Position numbers and translations under genes: made by a program
Notes under the pieces: model-generated
Database searches by the model: none
The model's input: the letters and a program-made list of their open reading frames with translations, nothing else
Told to the model about the DNA's origin: nothing
Shown here: in pieces, positions 16,267-25,492 of the stretch
Numbering within the stretch: the first letter of the stretch is position 1
Layout of the letters: each line of letters begins with the position of its first letter
Source of the DNA: an uncultured Prevotellaceae bacterium
GTDB lineage: Bacteria; Bacteroidota; Bacteroidia; Bacteroidales; Bacteroidaceae
Direction of reading: 5' to 3'
Length of the DNA: 64,000 nucleotides
Assembly (NCBI GenBank): GCA_902778535.1
Contig: CACYYG010000020.1
Location: 1 to 64,000, forward strand

Positions 16267-16349
16267 TGATTTTTTTAGACCGTTAAGCCCTTTAGTTTAA
16301 TTTCGGCGGCAAAAGTACATCTTTTCTTTCAATCTGCAAAATTTTTTGC
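16238..16349. repeat. trp leader direct repeat, copy 2
   Basis: About 95 percent identical by eye to 14012-14123, same orientation, including the promoter box. Confidence 0.9.
16310..16317 (-). promoter_or_regulatory. Promoter of the duplicated trp-like leader
   Basis: TACTTTTG on the minus strand, identical to the trp promoter box at 14084-14091. Confidence 0.65.
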
Positions 16350-16371
16350 CATTTTTTTGAAGAAAAAAATA

Positions 16372-16713
16372 TCAGACGAGACGTTTCAGCCAAATATCAA
16401 AGAAATAGTCACTGACCACATATCCTTTTTCCGTGCGCTGTACCAGATCTTTGTCGAGCAGCAGTTCGAGAGCCATGATATCCACATAGATGCAGACAGC
16501 ATCCTTTTCTGTGTGCGAAAGATGGTGGAAAACGTTCTTTATCAGCCCTGTTTTGCCTATTCTGCGCTGCGAAATGAGCACTGTGTTCCTCCCGTTTTGC
16601 AAGTTTGAGATGAGTTCCTCGGTCTCTACAATACGGTCGCAGAAATAGTCAGGACTGGCATAACCCTGATAAACAAATGGATTTCGGAGCTTTGTTGCGT
16701 TTTTCTTTGCCAT
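16372..16713 (-). pseudogene. Internally deleted AAA ATPase
   Basis: The 113-residue frame from ATG 16713 begins MAKKNATKLRNPFVYQGYAS and holds a P-loop (VLISQRRIGKTGLIKN), as in the roughly 380-residue ATPases common in Prevotella. Right after VCIYVDIMA it jumps to a C-terminal segment, LELLLDKDLVQRTEKGYVVSD and on to IWLKRLV, which in the full-length family closes the protein. The middle, with Walker B and sensors, is missing, yet the frame is kept. It is therefore an in-frame deletion derivative, probably inactive. Confidence 0.7.
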
Positions 16714-16741
16714 GGCTTCAATGACTTTAGATGGTTTTCTA

Positions 16742-16786
16742 TCGCGGAATTTCCGTGACGGAATTTCCGTCACGGAAATTCCGCGA
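16742..16786. repeat. 45-bp nested palindrome (14-bp period) in an ATPase 5' leader
   Basis: Three units GGAATTTCC, GGAATTTCC and GGAAATTCC start 14 bp apart at 16746, 16760 and 16774, joined by spacers GTGAC and GTCAC. Spacer 2 is the reverse complement of spacer 1 and unit 3 of unit 1, so the whole is one near-perfect 45-bp palindrome. It falls directly after the promoter at 16789-16796, in the 5' leader of the deleted ATPase. Confidence 0.9.
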
Positions 16787-16788
16787 TG

Positions 16789-16796
16789 CAAAGATA
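16789..16796 (-). promoter_or_regulatory. Promoter of the deleted ATPase
   Basis: TATCTTTG on the minus strand, immediately before the nested palindrome; the leader to ATG 16713 is about 70 bases. Confidence 0.6.
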
Positions 16797-16852
16797 GGAA
16801 AAATCATGGAAACCGCCTCATCATTTTGTCCTTTTTTTACAAAGAAACTAAA

Positions 16853-16880
16853 GGCGGCACCCCCGAATGAGGATGCCGCC
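16853..16880 (-). terminator. Terminator after susD
   Basis: GGCGGCATCC pairs with GGGTGCCGCC on the minus strand, 31 bases after the susD stop, with T-rich sequence behind. It closely resembles the hairpins in the two 123-bp repeats. Confidence 0.75.
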
Positions 16881-16910
16881 AGTCGTTATAGCAGTTGCGA
16901 TGCCGTTTCT

Positions 16911-18563
16911 TTACTCAGCGCTTTCGTCGGCTGTGCTCTTGAAAGCATCGTTGTAGTCAGTCTCCCACTGCGGGATGACCCATGTCCAGTTAGGATTGTT
17001 GACAGCCACGCTCTTGGCAATGGCAGCATGAGCATTGCCTCCCTGAGCCAGGCCCTTACGGTTGATGGGCAAGTTCCAGCGCTTGTAGTCGCTGAAGCCG
17101 ACGCCCTCGCCCCACAGCTCAAGCTCGCGGTAGTTGACAATCTCCTGGAAGAGGTCGTTGCCCGTCTTGGTGCAGGTGTAGCCTGGTGTACGGTTGGTGC
17201 TGGTGTTCAGCTCTACGAGTGCAGCCTGTGCAGCAGCGGCGTTGTTCAGGAAGTAGTTGGCCTCTGCCTCGATGAGATACATCTCTGACGAGCGGATGAA
17301 GGGCAGGTAGCCAATACCCGGCGTGTCGAACACATAGAACTTGGTGTGTCCGCCCAGATAGTAATAGCCGGGTGCGTAGGGGCGTGCCATAGAGCTGGCG
17401 CCGATGGCATGACGAGCATTGATGTAGGCGTCCACCTCATTCCATAAGTCGTCGTTGGTGAAGCCAAGAATACCGTATGTCATGTAATAGGTATCAACGA
17501 CAGTGGGGTCGCTGAGGCTGAAGTGCTCGAACTTGTCAGGCGTCAGGAACAGGCCCTTGCGGATGTCGTTGTCGGGAATCTGGTTGGTCAGCTCAATGTT
17601 GATGGCACCGGCACCGTTAGCCGTATTGGCGGCATAATAACCGTTGCAAGCATACTGAGTGCCATAGCTCCAGTACCACATGTTCTCCTGTGCATCGCCG
17701 TAGCTGCCGAAGATCCACTCACTGGTAGGAGTGCAGAATCCAGAGTAGTAGGCGGTGTTGTCCATGAGGGGATAGCCGTTGCGGGCCAGCTTAGCGTGCT
17801 CGAGAGCCACGGCATAGTCCTGACGTGACAATGCAGCGCGAGCCCACACGGCGTGAGCCACGTTCTCGTTGGCAATCCAGACATCGCCACTGTTGCGGTC
17901 GAGACCGCTCTCCTTGAACAGTTTCACAGCCTCTGCGCAGTCATCGTAGATCTGCTTGTAGCAGTCAGCCATGCTGGAGAGAGCCTGGCCGCCTGTCGAC
18001 TCGTCGATGCGCAGGATGATGCCATCAGCAGCGCCGTTATTGGAATCCTGCCAGCGCGGTGCGTAGTAGTGCAGCAACTTCTCAAAGCTATATGCGCGGA
18101 AGGTCAAGGCCGATGCCTTGTCAAACTTCACAAGACTGGGGTCACCCGATGCATTGTCGATGTTGGCAATGATGGTGTTGGCCTGTCCGATGATGGTGTA
18201 GTAGTAGTACCAAGGATAGCAGTCGAAAGACGTGTTGTTACGTGTGGAGTACTCCAGGTTCATGATGGGTGCCCATCCTGTTGCGTAGTAGTTGTAGAAG
18301 TAATCCTGCGAGGGGTAGTTCTCATAGATGGTGTAGATGCGTCCCTCGCCTGCGCATCCCTGGCTCCAGGCATACTGCTGAGTGGACATGGTCTTGGCGA
18401 TGCCGTTGAGGGCGTTGTAGCCGTTCTCGGCAGTAGAGGTTGCCATGGCAGCCGAGACGGAATCGGTGGGACTGGTCTCGAGATAATCCTCACTGCAAGC
18501 CACGAGTGCAGGGGTGGCAATGATGGCTACGCCTGCAAACAAATTGCTGATATATCTTTTCAT
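16911..18563 (-). CDS. SusD/RagB-type outer-membrane glycan-binding lipoprotein
   Basis: A SusD-like protein caps its SusC porin and binds glycan at the cell surface. The 550-residue protein has a lipoprotein signal peptide (lipobox ALVAC, Cys about 23) followed by SEDYLETSPTDS, the usual start of mature SusD proteins. Helical TPR-like repeats follow (such as AHAVWARAALSRQDYAVALEHAKLA), and then the conserved end ELWGEGVGFSDYKRW. It lies 24 bases after susC on the same strand. No glycosidase or sensor gene adjoins the pair, so the substrate cannot be guessed. Confidence 0.93.
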   Translation of the reverse strand: MKRYISNLFAGVAIIATPALVACSEDYLETSPTDSVSAAMATSTAENGYNALNGIAKTMSTQQYAWSQGCAGEGRIYTIYENYPSQDYFYNYYATGWAPIMNLEYSTRNNTSFDCYPWYYYYTIIGQANTIIANIDNASGDPSLVKFDKASALTFRAYSFEKLLHYYAPRWQDSNNGAADGIILRIDESTGGQALSSMADCYKQIYDDCAEAVKLFKESGLDRNSGDVWIANENVAHAVWARAALSRQDYAVALEHAKLARNGYPLMDNTAYYSGFCTPTSEWIFGSYGDAQENMWYWSYGTQYACNGYYAANTANGAGAINIELTNQIPDNDIRKGLFLTPDKFEHFSLSDPTVVDTYYMTYGILGFTNDDLWNEVDAYINARHAIGASSMARPYAPGYYYLGGHTKFYVFDTPGIGYLPFIRSSEMYLIEAEANYFLNNAAAAQAALVELNTSTNRTPGYTCTKTGNDLFQEIVNYRELELWGEGVGFSDYKRWNLPINRKGLAQGGNAHAAIAKSVAVNNPNWTWVIPQWETDYNDAFKSTADESAE

Positions 18564-18587
18564 AGTTCTTGTTTCCTTTTGATGTTA

Positions 18588-21500
18588 TTAGAAGTTAACC
18601 GACAGTCCGAAGTTGACCACGCGAGCAGTGACATAGGTGTCGTCGTAGCCACCGGTGAAGCTGTACTGAGGATTCATGCCCTGACGAGCAGTGAGGGTGA
18701 AGAGGTTCTCCACGCCGGCGGTGAGGGTGAGGCCATTAATGGCACTTCCCAGATGGCTCAGCCATGCCTTCGGCAGGTTGTAGCTCAGCGAGATGTTCTT
18801 CATCACCAGGTAGGAGGCGCTGGTCAGCCAACGGTCGCTCGTAGCATTGTTCTTCGAGCTGCGGTTGTAGTTCATCTGAGGTGTTCCGTTGGGATCGATA
18901 CGGTTGGCATCGGTAAGGTTGGCGGGTGCAGCCTTCCATGAGTCAAGAGCGTCCTTGTGGATGGCCGATGCACTCGACATGGCGTTGGTCGACATCAGTG
19001 TCTGATAGGAGCCGTCGAAGGTGTATCCGCCGAGGCTGTAGGTCATCAGGATGTTGAGCGTCAGGTCTTTCCATGTCAGACCGGTGTTGAATGAGCCGTA
19101 GACCTTGGGCAGAGCTGTCTTGTGGAAGTCGCGCAGACCATAGGCGGTGTCCCTGGTGTAGTTGGTGCCACCCTCATAATAGCCCGTCTCAATCTTGTTG
19201 CCATCTTCGTCCAGCACAAACTGATCGTTGTCATCTACTTCATAGAGAGGCGTGCCGCCGATGTTCACCAGTTCGCCTGCTGCCACAGCGTTGTCTATCT
19301 TCTCAGGATCAAGGGTGTAGAGTGACTGACCGTCGGTCTGGTCAACGCCCTCGAAGTGATAGGTGTAGAAATCGTAGAGCGAGCGACCCTCGGTGTAGTT
19401 GTGCAGACCGCTGAGGATGTTGTCGCCATTAGGCAGCTTGCGAATCTTGTTGTGCAGGAAGGTAGCGTCGATGCCAGCTGTCCAGCGGAAGTCCTTTGTC
19501 TTGATGATTTCGCCATCGAGCGAGATTTCCCAACCATAGTTCGAGATGGTACCGATGTTCTTGGGGATGGTCATGTTATAGTTGTCCTCGTTGTATGAGA
19601 ACGAACCAGCCGAAAGAGGCAGGCGCACGTCGAAGAGCAGGTCTTTGTTGCGCTTGTCGAAGTAGCCGATAGAGAAGTTCAGACGGTCAAACAGACGGCC
19701 TTCCAAGGCCACGTCGATGGTCTGTGCTGTCTCCCACTTGATGTCGGGAGCTGCCAGGCTCTGCTTCATCAAGGCGCTGTTGCCACCGTTCTTGTCGATG
19801 TAGTAGAGGGCCTGATAAGCATAATAGCCAACGCCGGCGTCATTACCGGTCTCACCGTAGCTGGCGCGCAGGCGCAGCTGGTCTACCCATTCCACATTCT
19901 CCATGAAGGCTTCCTTCTTGATGTTCCAGCTGCCGCCGACTGAGAAGAAGTTACCCCAGCGGTTGTCCTTGTGGAAACGGCTGGAACCGTCGCGACGGAT
20001 AGAGGCATCGAAGAAATACTTCTGGTCGAAGTTGTAGCGAGCACGGGCCAGATAGGATTCGGTGGTGTACTCGTCGTCGTTGCCGTACATGTAGGAGTTG
20101 TTGAGGAAGTTGTTCTGCACCGTCAGACCGGGGATGGCCATGGTGGTGTTCATGCCGTAGAAGTTCTTCGAGTCATACTTGTAGTTCTCGTGACCGGCCA
20201 ACACATCGATGTGGTGGAGACCATAGTTGTGACCCCAGTTCAGCAGTTCCTGCATGGTGTAGGTCTCATACTCGTAAGCATAGCTCGAGAGACGTCCGTT
20301 GTTGGTGGCACCGTCGCCAATCTCGGGGTTGTTATAGTGGGTGCGGTTGGTGGTGCGGTGTGCCATGTTACCCTTTACTGAGAGCACGAAGTCGTAAGGC
20401 AGGTTGATGTTGACATAGGCGGTGGCGTCGATAACATTGCGACGGCGCTCGTCCTGGTCGTTACGCAGCTCATAGGCAAGGTTACGGTTGTCCAAGTAGT
20501 CCGACTCTGTGTCGTAGGCATATTCGCCGTTTTCATCGAGTGCAATGGTGCCGTCTTCGTTATGCTTGTAGATAGGATAGACAGGAGCCATGGTACGAGC
20601 CACATAGAAGGGATTGGCATGATAGGTGCCGTTGGCGTTGTTGTTAAAGTGCTGCTTGGAGATGGTTCCCTGCAGGTTCAATCCTGCGTTGACCCACTTG
20701 TTAGGAGTGAACAGCGTATTGATACGTCCAGTGTAGCGCTCATAGTCGCTCCCCACCACATAACCTTTTTCTTTCAAATAGCCTAGCGAAGAATAGATGT
20801 TCACCTTCTCTGCGGTGTAGTTACCGCTCAGGTTGTATTCCTGACGCTGTCCGGTGCGCTCGATGTTGTCTTCCCAGTCCAAGTCGGTATATCCGGGCAG
20901 CACGTTGGCCACCAGATTGCCGTTGCCGTCGAAGAGGGCATTGGCTTCTTTGTCGAAGATGTTGCCGTGAATCACTTCCGTGGCCAGGCTCTCAGAGGCG
21001 TACTTTGCGGCCTCGTCAGGGGTCTTGTCATCGTTCCAGATAGCATAGTTCTTCATGGCCTGCCAGGAGGTCTCCATGAAGTCCTTCACGCCCATACGCT
21101 CATACTCCTTGATACCGCGGGTGTAGTAACCGTGATTAATCTTCAGGTTGATCTGCGATGTACCGGTTGAACGTCCGCTCTTTGTGGTGATGATGATGAC
21201 ACCAGCTGAGGCGCGGTTGCCATAGAGTGCTGCTGATGCAGCATCCTTCAGCACCGAGATGCTCTGGATATCATCAGGGTTCAGGTCGGCGATGTTGCCG
21301 CTGTAGATGATACCGTCGACGACATAGAGCGGGGTGTTGGAGCCGTTGAGCGAGCCGATACCACGGATGCGGATGTTGGGCTCTGCGCCAGGCTCACCAT
21401 AGGTGTTGTTGACCTGCACGCCGGGGGCGGCACCCTCCAGGGCACCGGTCACTGAGGTACCGATGCGCTGCTCAATCTCCTTTGAGTCGATAGAGGCCAC

Positions 21501-21860
21501 AGAGCCTGTGATGCTCTGCTTCTTGGCCGTACCGTAAGCCACGACCACCACCTCGTCGAGGGCGGTGCGGTCGCTGGTCAGCAGAATGCGCATGTTGGGA
21601 CGGGCTGTCACTTCCAGCGGATCCATTCCCACATAGGTGATGCGCAGCACGTCCTTGCCGGCAGGCGTGGTCAGCGAGAACTGTCCCTGCGCATTGGTCA
21701 CTGTTCCTACATTGGTACCGACAACCTGAACGGTAGCACCGATGACGGGCTGGCCGTCATCCTGCGAAATGACGGTACCATTCACTCTCGTCTGGGCGAA
21801 TGCTCCTCCAACAAAGAGGAAGAGCACTGCCAGCAGTGTCATGATTCTTCTTTTTTCCAT
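18588..21860 (-). CDS. SusC/RagA-type TonB-dependent receptor
   Basis: This outer-membrane porin imports oligosaccharides or peptides, powered by TonB. The 1090-residue protein has a signal peptide (1-22), a carboxypeptidase-like regulatory domain (about 25-105, VNGTVISQDDGQPVIGATV), a plug domain (about 115-230) with the SusC signature VLKDAASAALYGNRASAGVI, and a barrel rich in aromatic strands ending ARVVNFGLSVNF. Length is typical. It starts the susC-susD operon from a promoter about 165 bases upstream. Confidence 0.95.
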   Translation of the reverse strand: MEKRRIMTLLAVLFLFVGGAFAQTRVNGTVISQDDGQPVIGATVQVVGTNVGTVTNAQGQFSLTTPAGKDVLRITYVGMDPLEVTARPNMRILLTSDRTALDEVVVVAYGTAKKQSITGSVASIDSKEIEQRIGTSVTGALEGAAPGVQVNNTYGEPGAEPNIRIRGIGSLNGSNTPLYVVDGIIYSGNIADLNPDDIQSISVLKDAASAALYGNRASAGVIIITTKSGRSTGTSQINLKINHGYYTRGIKEYERMGVKDFMETSWQAMKNYAIWNDDKTPDEAAKYASESLATEVIHGNIFDKEANALFDGNGNLVANVLPGYTDLDWEDNIERTGQRQEYNLSGNYTAEKVNIYSSLGYLKEKGYVVGSDYERYTGRINTLFTPNKWVNAGLNLQGTISKQHFNNNANGTYHANPFYVARTMAPVYPIYKHNEDGTIALDENGEYAYDTESDYLDNRNLAYELRNDQDERRRNVIDATAYVNINLPYDFVLSVKGNMAHRTTNRTHYNNPEIGDGATNNGRLSSYAYEYETYTMQELLNWGHNYGLHHIDVLAGHENYKYDSKNFYGMNTTMAIPGLTVQNNFLNNSYMYGNDDEYTTESYLARARYNFDQKYFFDASIRRDGSSRFHKDNRWGNFFSVGGSWNIKKEAFMENVEWVDQLRLRASYGETGNDAGVGYYAYQALYYIDKNGGNSALMKQSLAAPDIKWETAQTIDVALEGRLFDRLNFSIGYFDKRNKDLLFDVRLPLSAGSFSYNEDNYNMTIPKNIGTISNYGWEISLDGEIIKTKDFRWTAGIDATFLHNKIRKLPNGDNILSGLHNYTEGRSLYDFYTYHFEGVDQTDGQSLYTLDPEKIDNAVAAGELVNIGGTPLYEVDDNDQFVLDEDGNKIETGYYEGGTNYTRDTAYGLRDFHKTALPKVYGSFNTGLTWKDLTLNILMTYSLGGYTFDGSYQTLMSTNAMSSASAIHKDALDSWKAAPANLTDANRIDPNGTPQMNYNRSSKNNATSDRWLTSASYLVMKNISLSYNLPKAWLSHLGSAINGLTLTAGVENLFTLTARQGMNPQYSFTGGYDDTYVTARVVNFGLSVNF

Positions 21861-21957
21861 AAATTCTCTCTCGTTTTTTTGTTTGTAAAAATGTTATTTT
21901 GTTCGTTTTCTATATATAAATATGTTCGTGTACCATTAAATGCATATATAAACATGT

Positions 21958-21974
21958 GCCTCCTTAAAGGAGGC
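21958..21974. promoter_or_regulatory. Perfect hairpin in the susC 5' leader
   Basis: GCCTCCTTAAAGGAGGC is an 8-bp stem with a one-base centre, inside the roughly 165-base susC leader. On the plus strand it is followed by GGTTTTT, so it could also be a plus-strand terminator. The rest of 21861-22303 holds the two promoters and the family D array. Confidence 0.6.
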
Positions 21975-22032
21975 GGTTTTTCGTCTTGTCTCTTTTTTCA
22001 GGCGTCGCAACTGGCGCAATTGTTACAGTTTG

Positions 22033-22040
22033 CAAAAATA
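22033..22040 (-). promoter_or_regulatory. Promoter of susC-susD
   Basis: TATTTTTG on the minus strand, about 170 bases before the susC start. Confidence 0.55.
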
Positions 22041-22136
22041 AGCAATAATTATTAAAACACCAAGAAATTCTGTTAAAAAACAACTTTTTGAGGCTTTTTT
22101 TTTGACATTGGTCTGATTTTCGGGACTACCTGTTAT

Positions 22137-22222
22137 AAAAAAGATATATGTTTTTTGAAAAAAAGGTATATGTTTTTTTTCATAAAGGTACATATTTTTT
22201 TCAAAAAAGGTATATCTTTTTT
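22137..22222. repeat. Palindrome array, family D (22-bp period, four units)
   Basis: Four AT-rich palindromes of the form A6-core-T6. The 8-base cores GATATATG, GGTATATG, GGTACATA and GGTATATC start at 22143, 22165, 22187 and 22209, exactly 22 bp apart. The array lies between the divergent susC and metK promoters, ending about 30 bp upstream of the metK box. Confidence 0.9.
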
Positions 22223-22253
22223 ATCTTCGCTTGGCTATAAGTGAAAAAAGTGG

Positions 22254-22261
22254 TAACTTTG
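22254..22261 (+). promoter_or_regulatory. Promoter of metK
   Basis: TAACTTTG with TTGG at 22231-22234, 19 bases apart; 42 bases before the ATG. Confidence 0.7.
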
Positions 22262-22303
22262 CACCCCGAAATCATTCTTGTATTTGAATAAATTACAATA
22301 ATC

Positions 22304-23560
22304 ATGGCATATTTCTTTTCATCAGAATCAGTGTCGGAGGGTCACCCCGACAAAGTGGCCGACCAGATTAGCGACGCAATACTGGACCAGTTTCTGGCCT
22401 ACGATCCTGCGGCTCGCGTGGCCTGCGAGACCTTTGTCACCACAGGACAGGTGGTGATTATGGGCGAGGTGCGCAGTGAAGTGTATATCGACTTGCAGAC
22501 CATTGCCCGCAACACCATCAAGAAGATTGGCTACACGAAGGCCGAGTACCAGTTTGACGGCGACTCGTGCGGCATTCTCACCGCCATACACGAGCAGAGT
22601 GCAGACATCAATCGTGGCGTTGACCGAGAGAGTGACGACGACCAGGGTGCCGGCGACCAGGGCATGATGTTCGGCTATGCCACCAACGAAACGGAGAGCC
22701 TCATGCCCGTGAGCCTTGACCTGGCTCATCTGCTGATGCGCACGCTGGCCCAGATACGCAAGGAGGGCAAGGTGATGACCTACCTGCGCCCCGATGCAAA
22801 GAGCCAGGTGACGGTGCAGTACAGCGACGAGGGCATCCCCGAGCGCATAGACACCATCGTTGTCTCAACACAGCACGACGAATTTGCCGACGACCAGACC
22901 ATGCAGGACACCATCCGTCACGACGTCGTCAACATCCTGATACCTCGTGTGAAGGAGCAGATACACTCGCCGAAGGTGTTGGCGCTGTTTGGCGACGACA
23001 TCAAATACTATGTCAACCCCACGGGCAAGTTCGTCATTGGCGGACCTCATGGCGACACGGGTCTGACGGGCCGCAAGATTATCGTCGACACCTATGGCGG
23101 CAAGGGAGCGCACGGCGGCGGCTCCTTCAGCGGCAAGGACTCGTCGAAGGTAGACCGCTCGGCTGCCTACGCTGCACGCCATATTGCCAAGAACATGGTG
23201 GCAGCCGGCGTGAGCGACGAGATGCTGGTGCAGGTGAGCTATGCCATCGGTGTGGCCAAGCCGATGAACATCTACGTGAACACCTACGGCCGCTCGAAGG
23301 TGAAGATGAGCGACGGCGAAATTGCGAAGCGCATTGAGAAGCTGTTCGACCTGCGTCCGAAGGCCATCGAGCGCTCGCTGAAGCTGCGCCAGCCCATGTT
23401 CCTCGAAACGGCAGCCTATGGACACATGGGTCGCCAGCCCGAGGTGGTGAAGAAGACTTTCACCAGCCACTATCACGAGACGAAGACTATTGACGTGGAA
23501 CTCTTTACCTGGGAGAAGCTGGACCGTGTTGACGACATTCGCCGCGAGTTCGGCATTTAA
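22304..23560 (+). CDS. metK: S-adenosylmethionine synthetase
   Basis: MetK makes S-adenosylmethionine from methionine and ATP. The 418-residue protein has [19 protein letters not shown] at the start, the ATP motif [12 protein letters not shown] (about 118-129) and the glycine-rich [19 protein letters not shown] (about 270-288). At 418 residues it is slightly longer than E. coli MetK, as usual in Bacteroidetes. Its end may overlap the next gene by 71 bases. Confidence 0.98.
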   Translation: MAYFFSSESVSEGHPDKVADQISDAILDQFLAYDPAARVACETFVTTGQVVIMGEVRSEVYIDLQTIARNTIKKIGYTKAEYQFDGDSCGILTAIHEQSADINRGVDRESDDDQGAGDQGMMFGYATNETESLMPVSLDLAHLLMRTLAQIRKEGKVMTYLRPDAKSQVTVQYSDEGIPERIDTIVVSTQHDEFADDQTMQDTIRHDVVNILIPRVKEQIHSPKVLALFGDDIKYYVNPTGKFVIGGPHGDTGLTGRKIIVDTYGGKGAHGGGSFSGKDSSKVDRSAAYAARHIAKNMVAAGVSDEMLVQVSYAIGVAKPMNIYVNTYGRSKVKMSDGEIAKRIEKLFDLRPKAIERSLKLRQPMFLETAAYGHMGRQPEVVKKTFTSHYHETKTIDVELFTWEKLDRVDDIRREFGI

Positions 23561-24299
23561 CGACAGCATCAATTCCACTGCCCTCTACCTCTCGAAGATA
23601 ACAGAAGGCGAGTTAGGAACGCCGCGCCCCTACAGTGTGCACCACGACGATGTGCTCACGCTGCTGCTATTGGCATGCGGCGTGTTGCTGTTGGTTGTCG
23701 TCGGCAGTTCGGTACGCACCGTGAAAAACCTCTTCAAGGAGTTTTTCTTCCCCTCGGCTGCCGAAGACAACGACGTACTGACCGGCATTTCGCCCCTGCT
23801 TTTCTTCCTCTGCACGACAACCTGCGTCGTCGTGGCCCTCTGCTCTTTCATCTACGCCGACAGTGAGATGGAAGGCTTTTTCGTCATCGACAGCCCCATC
23901 GCTATCGTGGGCATCTTCTTTGCCGCCGCCGTCGTCTACTTGCTGCTGAAGTGGCTCGTCTACACCATTGTGAATAATGTGCTGTTCGGTGGTAATAAAA
24001 GTTTACAATGGAGCAGGGCTTTTTTCTTTGTCACAGCCCTCGAAGGGATGTTGCTCTTTCCCTTACCGCTGATGGTGATTTACTTCAAAATGAGTGTCGA
24101 AAAAGGCCTCTATTATTTCATTTTTGTATTACTTTTGTGCAAAATTCTAGCATTTTTTAAGAGCCGGAGCATCTTTTTTAGACAAAAGATTCTTTTTTTA
24201 CAAAATATTTTGTACTTTTGTGCCCTCGAAATAACGCCTTTGCTCGCTTTTGGCGGTGCGTGGCTCATATTGGCACATTTTTTGAAAGTAAAATTTTAA
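23490..24299 (+). CDS. DUF4271 family membrane protein
   Basis: Up to 269 residues with about six hydrophobic segments (for example [20 protein letters not shown] and [20 protein letters not shown]), so an inner-membrane protein. The layout and position just before hemD match DUF4271, a Bacteroidetes family of unknown function usually next to the uroporphyrinogen-III synthase gene. The start is uncertain: ATG 23490 overlaps metK by 71 bases, and GTG 23637 just before the first membrane helix is an alternative. The last quarter is AT-rich. Confidence 0.75.
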   Translation: MTWNSLPGRSWTVLTTFAASSAFNDSINSTALYLSKITEGELGTPRPYSVHHDDVLTLLLLACGVLLLVVVGSSVRTVKNLFKEFFFPSAAEDNDVLTGISPLLFFLCTTTCVVVALCSFIYADSEMEGFFVIDSPIAIVGIFFAAAVVYLLLKWLVYTIVNNVLFGGNKSLQWSRAFFFVTALEGMLLFPLPLMVIYFKMSVEKGLYYFIFVLLLCKILAFFKSRSIFFRQKILFLQNILYFCALEITPLLAFGGAWLILAHFLKVKF

Positions 24300-24308
24300 G
24301 ACATTCTG

Positions 24309-25058
24309 ATGATAAAAAAGATTCTGGTCTCACAGCCAAGACCCACGAGCGAGAAATCGCCCTACTTTGATATTGCAGAACGTTTCGGTGTTGAACTGGT
24401 GTTTCGTCCCTTCATCAAGGTTGAGGGACTCACGGCACGCGAATTCCGTACACAAAAAGTAAGCATCCTCGACTACACTGCCATCGTCTTTACCTCGCGC
24501 CACGCCATTGATCATTTCTTCACGCTGGCCAAGGAGCTGCGCTGCAACATTCCCGAGGACATGAAGTATTTCTGCGTCACGGAAACCATCGCCCTCTATA
24601 TTCAGAAATATGTGCAGTATCGCAAGCGCAAGGTGTTCTTCGGCACTACAGGCCGCGTCGACGACCTGCTGCCTACGATGGTGAAGCACAAGACTGAGCG
24701 TTATCTCGTGCCGATGAGCGATGTGCACAACGACTCGCTCACCACGCTGCTCGACTCGAAGAAGCTGGTGCACAAGGAGTGCGTGATGTATAAGACAGTG
24801 AGCAACGACTTTACCGAGGAGGAGGTGAAGAACTTCGACTATGACATGCTCGTCTTCTTCAGTCCCTCGGGCATCGAGTCGCTGATGAAGAACTTCCCCA
24901 ATTTCGATCAGGGCAAGATTGCCATCGCCACCTTCGGCCCCGCCACGGCAAAGGCTGCACAGGAGGCTGGGCTGCGTCTCGACCTGCAGGCTCCTTCTGA
25001 GCAATATCCCTCGATGACGGGTGCTCTGCAGCACTTCCTGCTGATGCAGGACGAGTAG
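24309..25058 (+). CDS. hemD: Uroporphyrinogen-III synthase family protein
   Basis: HemD closes hydroxymethylbilane into uroporphyrinogen III in heme and corrin synthesis. The 249-residue protein begins IKKILVSQPRPTSEKSPYFD and has the two-domain HemD fold: an AIVFTSRHAIDHFF segment (about 57-70), the VTETIALYI linker and the FFSPSGIESLMKNFP and IATFGPATAKAAQEAG motifs of the second half. HemD sequences vary greatly, so enzyme activity is inferred. It lies 9 bases after the DUF4271 gene. Confidence 0.88.
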   Translation: MIKKILVSQPRPTSEKSPYFDIAERFGVELVFRPFIKVEGLTAREFRTQKVSILDYTAIVFTSRHAIDHFFTLAKELRCNIPEDMKYFCVTETIALYIQKYVQYRKRKVFFGTTGRVDDLLPTMVKHKTERYLVPMSDVHNDSLTTLLDSKKLVHKECVMYKTVSNDFTEEEVKNFDYDMLVFFSPSGIESLMKNFPNFDQGKIAIATFGPATAKAAQEAGLRLDLQAPSEQYPSMTGALQHFLLMQDE

Positions 25059-25108
25059 CCAAGGGCCGGTTCTCTTCTGCCACGGATGAACGCGGATTTA
25101 CAAGGATT

Positions 25109-25492
25109 TTGAAGAAACAAAGCTTTCCTAAACAGGAGCGCATCGTCAGCCAAAAGCTGATTGACGAGCTTTTTACCAGCGGTCAGAGTCATTCACTGAC
25201 CGCTTTCCCTTTGCGTGCGGTCTTTTTATCCGGCGCAGCCCAACTGCAGCTGTTGCTCAGTGTGCCGAAGCGCCGTTTCAAGCATGCCGTAGACCGCAAC
25301 CGCGTGAAGCGCCAGCTGCGCGAGGCTTTCCGCAAGAACAAGCAGCTGCTGGCCGATGCCCTCCCCGACGGGCAGGCTGTGGCCTTGGCCTTCATCTGGA
25401 TGTCCGACAGGCACGCCTCGTCTGCCGTTGTAGAGCAGCGTGTCGCCAGTATCCTCAAGCGCATCGCCAGTACAATAACCGTTAACCAATAA
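25109..25492 (+). CDS. rnpA: Ribonuclease P protein component (TTG start)
   Basis: RnpA is the protein subunit of RNase P, which trims tRNA 5' ends. The 127-residue protein has the family signature RNRVKRQLREAFRKNK (about 70-85). No ATG fits: translation probably begins at TTG 25109, giving KKQSFPKQERIVSQKLIDELF, which aligns with the usual N-terminus. The last residues (ITVNQ) are encoded by the first copy of a 21-bp tandem repeat that continues into the gap before yidD. It follows hemD by 50 bases and precedes yidD, the usual rnpA-yidD order. Confidence 0.93.
   Translation: MKKQSFPKQERIVSQKLIDELFTSGQSHSLTAFPLRAVFLSGAAQLQLLLSVPKRRFKHAVDRNRVKRQLREAFRKNKQLLADALPDGQAVALAFIWMSDRHASSAVVEQRVASILKRIASTITVNQ

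Noticed and set aside
16731-17288. Plus-strand ORF that reads through the nested palindrome
   Set aside because: It overlaps the susD 3' end and its terminator; the apparent N-terminus (ISVTEFPSRKFRD) is just the palindrome translated.
16911-21860. Complete polysaccharide utilisation locus around susC-susD
   Set aside because: No glycosidase, surface-binding protein or sensor gene adjoins the pair; the enzymes at 34584-48357 are more than 12 kb away with housekeeping genes between.
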